Program-made: the position numbers and the translations under genes | The notes under the pieces: generated by a model | Seen by the model: the letters and a program-made list of their open reading frames with translations, nothing else | Databases searched by the model: none | Told to the model about the DNA's origin: nothing | Assembly: GCF_947631635.1 (NCBI RefSeq) | Contig: NZ_CANRMB010000022.1 | Location: 1 to 55,227, forward strand | Direction of reading: 5' to 3' | Origin: an uncultured Dysosmobacter sp. | GTDB taxonomy: Bacteria > Bacillota > Clostridia > Oscillospirales > Oscillospiraceae | Length of the DNA: 55,227 nt | Shown here: piece after piece, positions 8,828 to 17,562 of the stretch | Layout of the letters: every line of letters starts with the position of its first letter | How positions within the stretch are numbered: position 1 is the stretch's first letter

Positions 8828-10156
8828 TTAGCAATGAACGGAGCGGCCCTCACGTTCACTACTTATTGCGCTTAAATAGGCTAAAAAGGCCCAGAACGGG
8901 AAGCAGTTATTCATCGGAACGGTCAACGTCATTATCCCTATATATCCCCAAAATACTGCCCCCAAAAGCATATTGTAGCTTCGCGATGTCCTGTATCTTT
9001 TATACAGCTTAATCAACGCCACATAAAATACAACAGTTCCAACAACACCCCAATATAGTCCATAAAGCAAAATGCCAAAAGAACCGCCCAGTCCTTCAGG
9101 GCCGTTCGCGATGATCTGATTTATCTCCCAATAATTCCATGCAATACGTGGCCCATTGCTTGAAAACCACGCAACTGTATTCTTGAGTATATCTTCCAAT
9201 GTAAAACCCCAAATTGCATTTCCCACACCAAGGGGGTATTTTACCGTATGAATTACAGTAGCGATTAATTCCATCGTTCTGGTTGTCAATGACCCCAACG
9301 ACTTAGTAAGAACCTCACTATAAACAATTCCCACAACTAAAAGGCCTACAAGCGGCAATAATATCAAAATAAGGACAGCAATAATGATTCCTTTTTTTGT
9401 CTTTTTCTTACACAGAAATGACATAATCAGAGTCAAAATCGTAATGATGGCGAAAAGCAGGAGAGTTCTTGCGCTTGATGTAATAAAAAAGCACAACATT
9501 GCCATTGCAGAAACAATTAACATCAGCTTATTTTGTTCCTGTTTATAATGCCAAAGAGTAACTGTTCCAAATGTTATAATCAAAGGGACTGTCAGCGACG
9601 ATTCGGTAGTAGTCAACCGAACTCTTTCATAATACCTTGAGGGGTCAATTAAACTGTCAATTAAACCACCATTATTATAATGAAATATCGGCCATGCGGT
9701 AGGCATTGTCAGTATTTCCACAATCAGAACAAAAAGCAGAAAGTAGAACGTAAAAACAAATGGTTTGCAAATCTGTTTGGGGGTAAGCCTTTTCATGAAA
9801 GTCAATACCAACGCATAATATAAAATGCTATACAAGAAAAAGGTCATTTCCTTTATCGACTTGACTGCTGTATAATCGTCACCAATAATCGTTTTGCTGA
9901 AAAAAGCCGCATATATTATATCTGCCACAAAGTTTACCGCTAACAAATAGCACAGTAGCATGAAGAGAGTCCGGCCCAGCCGATCTACAGTTATTTTACG
10001 TCCCAATATCACTGCGAGGGAAAAAATTGCCGGGAATAGTACTGACAGGATTGGCCTTCCAAAATAGCCAAACAGCCTTGAAAAGAAGCTGTCATTAAAA
10101 ACAGATAGAAAAATCAGTAAAAAATACAGATAATAATCAGCGCTGAATTTCTTCAT
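8828..10156 (-). CDS. wzy: O-antigen/exopolysaccharide polymerase-like protein
   Basis: 442 residues with about 11-12 membrane segments and a large polar loop near residues 300-360, the topology of Wzy polymerases and O-antigen ligases. Wzy links flipped repeat units on the outer face of the membrane. Sequence conservation in this family is poor, so the call rests on topology and on its position next to the flippase and glycosyltransferases; it is the only such gene in the operon. The ATG is preceded by GGGGA at 6 nt. Confidence 0.75.
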   Translation of the reverse strand: MKKFSADYYLYFLLIFLSVFNDSFFSRLFGYFGRPILSVLFPAIFSLAVILGRKITVDRLGRTLFMLLCYLLAVNFVADIIYAAFFSKTIIGDDYTAVKSIKEMTFFLYSILYYALVLTFMKRLTPKQICKPFVFTFYFLLFVLIVEILTMPTAWPIFHYNNGGLIDSLIDPSRYYERVRLTTTESSLTVPLIITFGTVTLWHYKQEQNKLMLIVSAMAMLCFFITSSARTLLLFAIITILTLIMSFLCKKKTKKGIIIAVLILILLPLVGLLVVGIVYSEVLTKSLGSLTTRTMELIATVIHTVKYPLGVGNAIWGFTLEDILKNTVAWFSSNGPRIAWNYWEINQIIANGPEGLGGSFGILLYGLYWGVVGTVVFYVALIKLYKRYRTSRSYNMLLGAVFWGYIGIMTLTVPMNNCFPFWAFLAYLSAISSEREGRSVHC

Positions 10157-10175
10157 ACTACATCCCCAAAATGCA

Positions 10176-10820
10176 TCAGACGCATATCTTTGTTATCAGT
10201 TCAATACAACTGTTGGCCAATGCAATATTCTTTTTACAACAGTTTTTTCTGAAGCCGAACCCATATGTCACTCCTAGAAAACATACTCCGGCCTTTTGTG
10301 CTGCCTCCAAATCATTGGCGGTATCTCCTACCATAAGGCATCTCCCGGATTCCAAAACGCCGACTGTACTCATACAAATACGGATAACGTTTGCTTTTTT
10401 TAATTCACCCTTAAGGTCTGTACCAGCGATGCAGTCAAAAAGTTGAGTAAAGTTAAAGTGCTCAAGAAGTCTTTTTGAATAGTCTTCACGCTTATTTGTT
10501 GCCACACCGATTTTTATCCCGCTTTCCCGAATCAGGCGCAATGCCTCATATATTCCTTCATACGGCATTGCCTCAAATAAATAAAGATCCTTATATACGT
10601 TTCTCCATGCCGTTGCCAGTTCCCATGCCTGCGCTTCCGAAAGAGCATAGTGCCGCTGAAAAGAGTCTTGGATGGGGGGGCCGATAAAGCTTTTCTGCTC
10701 TTCCCCAGTAAGCGGGGGAAGACAAAACTTCTCTATCACATAGTCGGTAGCCCGCGTTATTCCCTCTGACGTATCAAGCAGTGTCCCGTCCAAATCGAAG
10801 AAAACGGCATCATATCTCAT
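10176..10820 (-). CDS. HAD phosphatase, phosphoglycolate-phosphatase type
   Basis: 214 residues. Motif I is FFDLDGTLLDTSEG, motif II VATNKRE, and motif IV CLMVGDTANDLEAAQKAG; a helical cap lies between residues about 18 and 90. These are soluble phosphomonoesterases for small sugar phosphates. The first ATG (10826) overlaps the aldolase stop with no room for a ribosome site, whereas the ATG at 10820 has GGAGG six bases upstream, so I start there. Its place directly after the aldolase suggests that it removes the phosphate of the aldol product. Confidence 0.8.
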   Translation of the reverse strand: MRYDAVFFDLDGTLLDTSEGITRATDYVIEKFCLPPLTGEEQKSFIGPPIQDSFQRHYALSEAQAWELATAWRNVYKDLYLFEAMPYEGIYEALRLIRESGIKIGVATNKREDYSKRLLEHFNFTQLFDCIAGTDLKGELKKANVIRICMSTVGVLESGRCLMVGDTANDLEAAQKAGVCFLGVTYGFGFRKNCCKKNIALANSCIELITKICV

Positions 10821-10822
10821 AT

Positions 10823-12415
10823 TCATCCTCCTTTTTCATATATGGATGGCGTTATAAAGGATAATTCCATTTTCGCCTTATAGTACGGAATTCTCCTGGC
10901 TATCGCCTTATTAACATCGGATAGGCGCTGGTAATTGTTCGACATCCCCATTTCCTCATCGTAATAATTCTCATTCGCTTTGGGGCTAAATCCGTCAAAG
11001 CCGGCCAGGGTAACAGTCTCTGGCTCACAATCGGAGAGAGCGTTCAGCAACATGGTCAATGCATTGTCTTCAATAACACGTTCACTGTCAAGAAGGTTCG
11101 CGTAGTTCAGAACGTAATCAAACGGTTTCCCTATTGCTGTCACATTGGATGTCGCGATAATAGACACATCATCCTTCAACTGCATAAAATCAGCCAATAG
11201 CAAACTGTATCTCTTTGCGTTGCTGATAAACACAGCATCAAAAGGTATCTGCTTCGGAACACAGTTTACGGAAATAACCAGTGGGTGCTCATTGCGTATA
11301 TAAGCTTGAATATCCGCAGTTTTTGTGATTAGTGTTTTTCCAGGCCCAAGTAACAACAGCTTCCTGCCCGCGACTAATTCGTTGATTGCCCGTTCAGAAG
11401 CTATCATCCTGCTCTGATAATCAAAATATAATTGTTCAATACATGTCTGCTGGTAGTTTAGTTTTAATTCCGGGGGAATTCCCTTCACAATCTCGTTGAC
11501 GGCTTTGACCGATAAGGTCTTTTTATTCAACAAATAGTCAATGTAATTAGGATGGCAATCATTTGCGGCCGACAGAAAATACAGCAGATTATATCCCCAG
11601 TACTTTTGATGATAGATACGCAGAATATTGGTATCAATTGCCTCCAGCAGCTGATTTATATCATATTCCTTGTCATAATTCTCATTAAGATACATCGCCA
11701 ACAGTTCCAAAGGAGCATTTCCGGCACTCTTGCCCATCCCATAGAGTGTCCCATCAACAAGGATGCCATGTTTTGACCGGCGCTTAATCACCTCACATGT
11801 GTTTGCGTACGCCAGCTGGAAATTGTTGTGAGAGTGATAGCCGATGCGTATCTCAGGTTTCAAATTTCTTTCTAACAGATGGAAATAGTGCATGAGTTCC
11901 TCTTTGTGAAGAAGACCATATGTATCAACCATGGAAACCGCATAAAATGGTTGCTCATTGACCAAATCGACAAAATCCAGCATATCCCTATCTGAATAGG
12001 TGGTAATAGATACCATCTGTAGAAAGACCCTGTATCCGAGTTTCATTAGTTCTTGACCAAATGCCACGGCTTCACGCATTTTAGGCTGCTTGAAAATAAG
12101 GCGAATACCATCCAGGACACATTCATCGCAAGGAGAAATATTTTTCAAAGCGCATGTCCCGTAGTCAATCATGCCCACCAGCATGGAATTGCCTCTGTCA
12201 ATACCAGAGAGGACCTTATTAAAGCACGTTGAGTTAGGCTGAATCGTCCTGTTTGGGTCAAATGGTCTTCTGTCATCCAAAAACCCAACCTCAATCACAT
12301 CTACACGAGCCTGGATTAATCTTTCCAGAATGGATATAATTGCACCCTTGCCAAATCTCCAGTCATTTACATACCCTCCGTCACGGAGAGTGCAGTCCAG
12401 AAGCTGTACGCCCAT
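10823..12415 (-). CDS. DRE-TIM aldolase fused to a DUF115-like domain
   Basis: 530 residues. The N-terminal TIM barrel (1 to about 300) belongs to the HMGL-like (PF00682) metal-dependent aldolase family: LLDCTLRDGG at residues 5-14 gives the metal Asp and the catalytic Arg, GYHSHNNF at 192-199 gives the two metal His residues, and DGTLYGMGKSAGNAPLELL is also typical. Relatives include 4-hydroxy-2-oxovalerate aldolase, which joins or splits pyruvate and an aldehyde. From about 350 a second Rossmann-like domain begins (KLLLLGPGKTL, then VFISNAKRYSLL) that resembles DUF115. The fusion sits between a phosphatase and a cytidylyltransferase gene. GAGGAG lies 7 nt before the ATG. Making a 2-keto sugar acid is my inference. 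Confidence 0.75.
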   Translation of the reverse strand: MGVQLLDCTLRDGGYVNDWRFGKGAIISILERLIQARVDVIEVGFLDDRRPFDPNRTIQPNSTCFNKVLSGIDRGNSMLVGMIDYGTCALKNISPCDECVLDGIRLIFKQPKMREAVAFGQELMKLGYRVFLQMVSITTYSDRDMLDFVDLVNEQPFYAVSMVDTYGLLHKEELMHYFHLLERNLKPEIRIGYHSHNNFQLAYANTCEVIKRRSKHGILVDGTLYGMGKSAGNAPLELLAMYLNENYDKEYDINQLLEAIDTNILRIYHQKYWGYNLLYFLSAANDCHPNYIDYLLNKKTLSVKAVNEIVKGIPPELKLNYQQTCIEQLYFDYQSRMIASERAINELVAGRKLLLLGPGKTLITKTADIQAYIRNEHPLVISVNCVPKQIPFDAVFISNAKRYSLLLADFMQLKDDVSIIATSNVTAIGKPFDYVLNYANLLDSERVIEDNALTMLLNALSDCEPETVTLAGFDGFSPKANENYYDEEMGMSNNYQRLSDVNKAIARRIPYYKAKMELSFITPSIYEKGG

Positions 12416-12439
12416 ATTATATCTCCTCGGTTTCCCTTG

Positions 12440-13153
12440 TTATTTGTATATCTCCAGATACTTTGGGACACCTATTTCCCGTCGAACTCTCGCAATTAAT
12501 GACGCCTCAGCAATGTTCCAATCCTCTTCCGTATCCAAATCAGCGGACTCATCTTTGGGTATCTCAAACCGGCCAAGTTTACCGCCAAACACTGGGCAGA
12601 GTCCACTTTCCTGTAGCCTAATGAATGACTCCCGTTTCCATGCCGTCAAAGCCCAAACAACATATTCAATGGGTTCAAGCATTTGGGATGGTATTTTGTC
12701 TTCTCCAGTAAAGTTGACCCTATTTCCCTTGAAAAAGGCCTCAGCTTTTACCGAGAGCACAGACATCACGGTATCATAATCATTCTCGCATATAAATTGC
12801 AGGAAACGATTAACAGTCTTCTCACTGAGGGCTGGAGAGGTGGGATTTATCATCACGACATAATCGCATTCATGTTTTTTCAAAAATTCATACGTAAAAT
12901 CTCGGTTAGTTGCACTGTCCGTGGACAACTCTGCCGGTCTCTTATGAAAGTTCGCCCCCATTTTCTCACAGGCGCGCCCCAGCTCGTCGCTCTCTGTGTT
13001 TACCCACACACTGTCAAACCTCTTATTGCCCAGGGCCAGATCAATTGGATACTGAATAAGGGGTTTGTCCAACATATATCGGATATTCTTTTTAGGAATT
13101 CGTTTTGATCCGAGTCTGGCTGGGATCATCGCTACAAATTTATAGTTATTCAT
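12440..13153 (-). CDS. CMP-sugar-type cytidylyltransferase
   Basis: 237 residues of the acylneuraminate/KDO cytidylyltransferase fold. The N-terminal MIPARLGSKRIPKKNIR is the CTP-binding signature of NeuA/KdsB-like enzymes, followed by NTESDELGRACEKMGA, and by MINPTSPALSEKT, which matches the conserved LQPTSPLR region. These enzymes transfer CMP from CTP directly to the anomeric OH of a 2-keto sugar acid. It overlaps the DUF115 stop (TAATG) and is followed by the aldolase gene, so it is translated with both. Which sugar acid is activated cannot be read from sequence. Confidence 0.8.
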   Translation of the reverse strand: MNNYKFVAMIPARLGSKRIPKKNIRYMLDKPLIQYPIDLALGNKRFDSVWVNTESDELGRACEKMGANFHKRPAELSTDSATNRDFTYEFLKKHECDYVVMINPTSPALSEKTVNRFLQFICENDYDTVMSVLSVKAEAFFKGNRVNFTGEDKIPSQMLEPIEYVVWALTAWKRESFIRLQESGLCPVFGGKLGRFEIPKDESADLDTEEDWNIAEASLIARVRREIGVPKYLEIYK

Positions 13154-13989
13154 TAGGTTTTCTCCTCGGTGTATGGATTCATTAATTCATCAAAATCCAC
13201 CCGCTCAAATACCTCCAGCTTTCCGCCCCTGGTAGCATTAAATATTTTTATGTTGTGAGCGTCACTGTACTCTCTGGCGATGATGTAGGCATACTGCGCG
13301 GTATTAACAGCGGCAGGGTAAGAATTATCATATCTCTTGTTATCAAAATAGTCCTGTACTGCTGTATCAACGTTAACCTTTCCAGAAATATCTACAGTTC
13401 TTGAATAATTGTGATCCACGCCTATCAGATAAATCTCTTTAAAGCCCATATAGATTGCAAGCTGAATAGCTACAAACGTCACGGTTTGACCGTCACAGTA
13501 ATGATTTGAGACATCCTCGCTGATATATATAGATGTTTTATTATATCGATCAAAGTCAACATCCAGTTGAAGACAATTACCATCATAAATTCTCGAAAGA
13601 ACATTCGTCGGGGCCTGTATAGTGCAAAACCTGCTTGATAAAAACATATGCCCCAAACTATAATTGGCAAGTTCATTCTGATGTTCCTTCAATATTCTAT
13701 CGTCGGTCGAAACATAGTAGGAAGGTCTCCAGTCCGTCTTGTCAAAAATGTTGAATATCCTATTGGATGCAAAGGTGTATTCTCCCTTGAGCTTGTCTAA
13801 GTCTTCCGCCCGCAGGCTGGGGCCGTTGCCGATAATAAAGCACCGCTTGCCCTCGTGGATTCCCTTCAGGGTTTGCAGATAGAAATGATCGGGAGAGAGG
13901 AGATACTTCTCGTGATCTCTTTTCCGCCTCCAGTCAACAATGGGCTTCGCAAGCACCCGAACCGCTTTCGTTTTTTTAAATGAATTCAT
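13153..13989 (-). CDS. DUF115 / CST-I-like Rossmann protein, candidate transferase
   Basis: 278 residues. CFIIGNGPSLRAEDLDKL (about 50-67), followed by FASNRIFNIF and WRPSYYVSTDD, then AIYMGFKEIYLIGVDHNY (about 180-197), is the pattern shared by DUF115 (MptE-like) proteins of Firmicutes surface-polysaccharide loci and by the GT42 sialyltransferases of Campylobacter (Cst-I/Cst-II). GT42 enzymes use CMP-activated keto sugar acids, and the next gene is a CMP-sugar-type cytidylyltransferase; a role as the matching transferase is therefore attractive but unproven. A GGGGAGG ribosome site precedes the ATG. Alternative: a non-transferase DUF115 protein. Confidence 0.65.
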   Translation of the reverse strand: MNSFKKTKAVRVLAKPIVDWRRKRDHEKYLLSPDHFYLQTLKGIHEGKRCFIIGNGPSLRAEDLDKLKGEYTFASNRIFNIFDKTDWRPSYYVSTDDRILKEHQNELANYSLGHMFLSSRFCTIQAPTNVLSRIYDGNCLQLDVDFDRYNKTSIYISEDVSNHYCDGQTVTFVAIQLAIYMGFKEIYLIGVDHNYSRTVDISGKVNVDTAVQDYFDNKRYDNSYPAAVNTAQYAYIIAREYSDAHNIKIFNATRGGKLEVFERVDFDELMNPYTEEKT

Positions 13990-14041
13990 AACGTTTTCCT
14001 CCCCGTGAAGGTTTCGATCTGCACACCGGCCATTTTGGTTT

Positions 14042-14458
14042 TCAGATTACGTCCTGTCTTGATCGCGCCTGATCCTCATCTTCTATGATCTGAAGCTTAA
14101 GGCCGCTGTCCCGCTCCTTTTCTACCGCAACAGCCATTCGTAGACCGGACGGTTTATCGTCATTAATTAGGATCCTCTCCCCATATGGCGCATTATAAAT
14201 GATCGCATCATATCGGACTCCGTTTTCTCGCAAAAAGAATTCTGTTTCTGCACGCACATCCTCTGTACGGGAAGTCAATAGAATCACCATATCCTGCGGT
14301 TTAATTCGATCTAAAAACTCTTTCGCGCCATCTACGAAGCTGTCATGGCCATTCAACTTGTATCCATTATGCTTGACGAGCGTCCCGTCTAAATCCAATA
14401 TCCATGTATGTCCCAGCGGCGACAGCGGAAGCTCAATTGGTTCATTTCCAAGACGCAT
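14042..14458 (-). CDS. small HAD-family phosphatase
   Basis: 138 residues, a minimal HAD fold with no cap: motif I WILDLDGTLVKHNGY, motif II VILLTSRTED, and a late motif IV ILINDDKPSG. Such short HAD proteins are common in capsule loci and are usually of unknown substrate. It starts two bases after the SIS isomerase stop and so is probably made with it, which suggests action on the same sugar phosphate. It is distinct from the larger HAD at 10176. Confidence 0.7.
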   Translation of the reverse strand: MRLGNEPIELPLSPLGHTWILDLDGTLVKHNGYKLNGHDSFVDGAKEFLDRIKPQDMVILLTSRTEDVRAETEFFLRENGVRYDAIIYNAPYGERILINDDKPSGLRMAVAVEKERDSGLKLQIIEDEDQARSRQDVI

Positions 14459-14460
14459 TT

Positions 14461-15045
14461 TTATTTCCCCCGAAGCTTCTCTCCGATAGCGCCGCCGGGG
14501 TGGTTTTGTTTGAACTGCTCCAGCGTCACACCCATGCGCTCCGCCAGATTCAGAGCCAATCCCTGTAACACAATAAGATTTACCGTAGTCGAATTATTCG
14601 GCACGATGTTCCAAGCATCCCCCTCGTGGTTCAGCTCCAATATGAGGCACTTGGGAATCTCGCGGGTCAGGGTACTATCCCGATTGAAAGAGAGCAGCCA
14701 CAAATCGACGCCGCGCTTTTTAAGAAGCTGCGTCAAATAGACAGATTCCACGGTCTCTCCGCTCTTTGTCAGAATGATGACCATATCTCCCGACTTTACC
14801 ATACCCAAATCCCCGTGGACGGCGGTGTTGGTGTTCATAAAACACGCCTCAAGCCCCAAGGAGTTCATTGTTCCCACAAACTTGTCGCAGACCGGCACGT
14901 TCTTCCCAAGGCCGCTTACCACCACCTTGTGACCGCTCCTCAGCGTCTCCTCGCACTCGCCAAGGAGCCTGTCGAACACCGCCACGTCCATGGACTCCAC
15001 CGACCTTCGTATGGTGTCGGTCACATTTTTAAAGTACCTCTTCAT
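14461..15045 (-). CDS. SIS-domain sugar-phosphate isomerase, KpsF/KdsD-like
   Basis: About 194 residues in one SIS domain: VVVSGLGKNVPVCDKF, VIILTKSGETVESVYL, and the C-terminal NHPGGAIGEKL that is the signature of KpsF/GutQ/KdsD arabinose-5-phosphate isomerases. The CBS domains found in KdsD are absent, as in some short capsule versions. It would interconvert ribulose 5-phosphate and arabinose 5-phosphate or a similar pair. I start at ATG 15045, which has GGAGG six bases upstream; the ORF extends further but has no ribosome site. The start overlaps the upstream gene by 17 bp. Confidence 0.75.
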   Translation of the reverse strand: MKRYFKNVTDTIRRSVESMDVAVFDRLLGECEETLRSGHKVVVSGLGKNVPVCDKFVGTMNSLGLEACFMNTNTAVHGDLGMVKSGDMVIILTKSGETVESVYLTQLLKKRGVDLWLLSFNRDSTLTREIPKCLILELNHEGDAWNIVPNNSTTVNLIVLQGLALNLAERMGVTLEQFKQNHPGGAIGEKLRGK

Positions 15046-16555
15046 TGAAAGCCTCCTCCAGGTAGTAAAGTCCGTTATAAAACGCACCACAGACGGAGTC
15101 GTAGTCCTCCCAAGTGTAGGTGGTCAGCGACAGCCATATTATGGCGTGGAGCAAATGGATCTGTGCTGGTGATACCTCATCCGCAAGCAGGCGGAAAAAT
15201 TCCGACTCCATCTCCTCCCAACCGTTGGAGGCGATATCCAATGTAACCTCCGTTTCTCCAATATCGAGGCGGAAGCGCTTGCGGTTGAATTGGTCATAGT
15301 TGCCCACCACAGAGTAATATAGCTTGGCCCAGTCGTAGGCCGGGTCGCCATAGAGTTCCGTAGTCCCGAAGTAACCTCTGGGGTCTATCAACACCGGCGA
15401 GCAGTCATCCCTCAACATCATGTTGGAAAAAGTACAATCTCCGTGAATGAGCTTGAAGCGGTCAGGGAAATACGTACCTATCCGCCGCTCCAGCTCCTTC
15501 CGACAGAAAAACACGTTTCGGCAGCGCCGCCCGTTGACTGTGACATACTCATCTTTGGCAAACGGGACAAGCTCCCGGACCTTCTCTAATCTCTTGAAGG
15601 TCTTGCCGATATATGCCTCATTGTAGCTTTCCCGGTCAGACGGGACGCTCTCAAGTCCCTGTACGGACTTGAGGCACCCGACAATCTGGCCCAGAAGCTC
15701 CTTTTTCCTCTCAGCGGATAGATTCTCATACTCATATATGGCCTTTCCGTTGATAAACTCCATTTTCAGCGGCTCGTAGGATGCGATCTCCGGGATATTC
15801 GTAAAGTGCTGATCGTGCACCTTCCTATACCACGATGCCTCGCGTGCGGCCAATGCCTCGCCCTGGGTGTCAATAGGCTCCTTCACGAAATAACCGTCCT
15901 CTATGTAGGTCCTGTTAAATGGCCGGCAACGGGCGGACTCAATTTTTTTAAATTCCGACAGGAGGCCGTATTCCTTTACCCGATAGAGCGGAAGGCTCTG
16001 AAAGGGAAGCCCGGTTTCCGCCAACCAGCGCACAAGCTCTCCGTCCTCAGGGACATTCTCTAAAGCAGACTTTTCGTGGAATACAAACAGTCCCGCCACA
16101 CCGAAGGAATCAGACCGCTCCTCAGTAAAGACGCCGTCCTCATATTTCCACCGGCAGGGAAAATCCTTTGCTATGCCTATGTAGTCCCCCGGCTCCTTCG
16201 GTAATGTAAAACTCTCCGGCAGGATGAGGTCCGACCATATGAGCATAAATGGTTCGTTATCTGGAAGCTTTTGTACCGCTTGGCTCAGTCCGGCACATGT
16301 ACCGGCATGGCCGGTAGCACGTACCAATCGGTACTCCACGGGCGCAAAAGCGGCCAGGTATCGCGCCAAAACCTCGTATTTGTAATCGCCTATTATAATA
16401 TATTTGCTGCGCGGGTATTTCCGAAAGAGATGAAAAAGCATCGGAAGGTTGTCGACCGGCACCAGCGCTTTCGGCTTATTGGCTGTAAGATGCCCAAGGC
16501 GCGTTCCCTTCCCACCGGCCTGAACAATAATGTATGTATTATCCTGCGTTCTCAT
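15029..16555 (-). CDS. nucleotidyltransferase fused to APH/choline-kinase-like domain
   Basis: About 508 residues. The N-terminal domain has the NTP-binding GGKGTRLGHLTANKPKAL motif (about 14-31) of sugar-1-phosphate or LicC-like nucleotidyltransferases. The C-terminal half, from about 215, is kinase-like: LIHGDCTFSNMML carries the catalytic HGDxxxxN and VLIDPRG the metal Asp of aminoglycoside-phosphotransferase/choline-kinase folds. The fusion suggests that one protein phosphorylates a small alcohol or sugar and then activates it as a nucleotide diphosphate. The ATG overlaps the previous stop (ATGA) with GAGGA upstream. Substrate unknown. Confidence 0.75.
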   Translation of the reverse strand: MRTQDNTYIIVQAGGKGTRLGHLTANKPKALVPVDNLPMLFHLFRKYPRSKYIIIGDYKYEVLARYLAAFAPVEYRLVRATGHAGTCAGLSQAVQKLPDNEPFMLIWSDLILPESFTLPKEPGDYIGIAKDFPCRWKYEDGVFTEERSDSFGVAGLFVFHEKSALENVPEDGELVRWLAETGLPFQSLPLYRVKEYGLLSEFKKIESARCRPFNRTYIEDGYFVKEPIDTQGEALAAREASWYRKVHDQHFTNIPEIASYEPLKMEFINGKAIYEYENLSAERKKELLGQIVGCLKSVQGLESVPSDRESYNEAYIGKTFKRLEKVRELVPFAKDEYVTVNGRRCRNVFFCRKELERRIGTYFPDRFKLIHGDCTFSNMMLRDDCSPVLIDPRGYFGTTELYGDPAYDWAKLYYSVVGNYDQFNRKRFRLDIGETEVTLDIASNGWEEMESEFFRLLADEVSPAQIHLLHAIIWLSLTTYTWEDYDSVCGAFYNGLYYLEEAFNEEVL

Positions 16556-17505
16556 TGCCGTTCCTCGCTCATTCTCCACTCTTGGCAAGCAGAGCAAATC
16601 TTATCCGTCAGCTCTTTTTCATTGTCTTTTGTCCAGACAAGCTCAAGAAGCCGTTCATCTTTGCCGGGTAAATGTAAAGAAAATAATTCTCTAAATTTAT
16701 ATGAAGGATCATAAATTCCAATCACATTGCAATCCGACATACGTATAAAATCAAAGAAACCGCTACGCATTCCAATCACATAACCACACCATTGCGCCAA
16801 GTACCAGGCTTCTGCCAATGATGTAACCATTCCCATGGTTCCGGATACTGCTGTCTGTTTTTCAGATCCTAATATGGTTACAACGGAAAACCCATTTGCT
16901 TTTAGAGCTTTGGCAAGCATGACAAAAAAAACAGCGTCTATTTCTTTGACTGACTGTCCGCCGGTATACGGGTTTAATAAAACTGTGTTCCTGTGAGCAA
17001 GGTCATACTTCTCTATCAAACCAAAGATATCCGTCTGCGGGACGTGCGGTCCTTTTCTTCTTTCTGTACTCGGCAGATCAAGGAACTTTTTTACAACATC
17101 ATCCACAGGGGCGGACGGATAGCGCGCTAAACCTTCCATCGGAATATCATAGACAATATGCTCAATTCTTTTAAGTTTACGGTGAATTGTCCTGCCAATC
17201 GGTATGCCGCTAAAATGAATGATACCAAGATACAGCGGATTCTTTAATACCAGGAGTGAATCCCAGTAAGGATAAAATTGCGCAACCTCTTTCCTGTTTG
17301 GCGGAGCGACCAGCGTAATGTGATGGATATTATGCTGTTTCTTGTATTCTTCTAAATATCCAAGAACAATACAATAATCGCCCAAGCCGATATGCGGAAT
17401 AAAATATATGGTTCTGCGGTCTCTCAGGAGCAACCATATCGTTAAAGGAAGGCCAAATAAAAGAGTATAAATCACTTTTTTGGCAAATAACATTAAGTTA
17501 TTCAT
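16552..17505 (-). CDS. GT9-like glycosyltransferase (paralogue)
   Basis: About 317 residues. An N-terminal hydrophobic segment (KVIYTLLFGLPLTIWLLL) is followed by IYFIPHIGLGDYCIVLGYL, TVLLNPYTGGQSV in the middle, and YVIGMRSGFFDFIRMSDC near the end, the same skeleton as the protein at 7701. It is probably a GT-B glycosyltransferase of the heptosyltransferase type. The ATG at 17505 has GGGAG 7 nt upstream and is preferred to the ATG at 17553, which has almost no spacing. Sugar specificity is not readable. Confidence 0.6.
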   Translation of the reverse strand: MNNLMLFAKKVIYTLLFGLPLTIWLLLRDRRTIYFIPHIGLGDYCIVLGYLEEYKKQHNIHHITLVAPPNRKEVAQFYPYWDSLLVLKNPLYLGIIHFSGIPIGRTIHRKLKRIEHIVYDIPMEGLARYPSAPVDDVVKKFLDLPSTERRKGPHVPQTDIFGLIEKYDLAHRNTVLLNPYTGGQSVKEIDAVFFVMLAKALKANGFSVVTILGSEKQTAVSGTMGMVTSLAEAWYLAQWCGYVIGMRSGFFDFIRMSDCNVIGIYDPSYKFRELFSLHLPGKDERLLELVWTKDNEKELTDKICSACQEWRMSEERQ

Positions 17506-17562
17506 TTTGTATCTCCCATCTTTTGCTCTCTTGGAGGCAACATATCTGGTCATATTCCTTTT

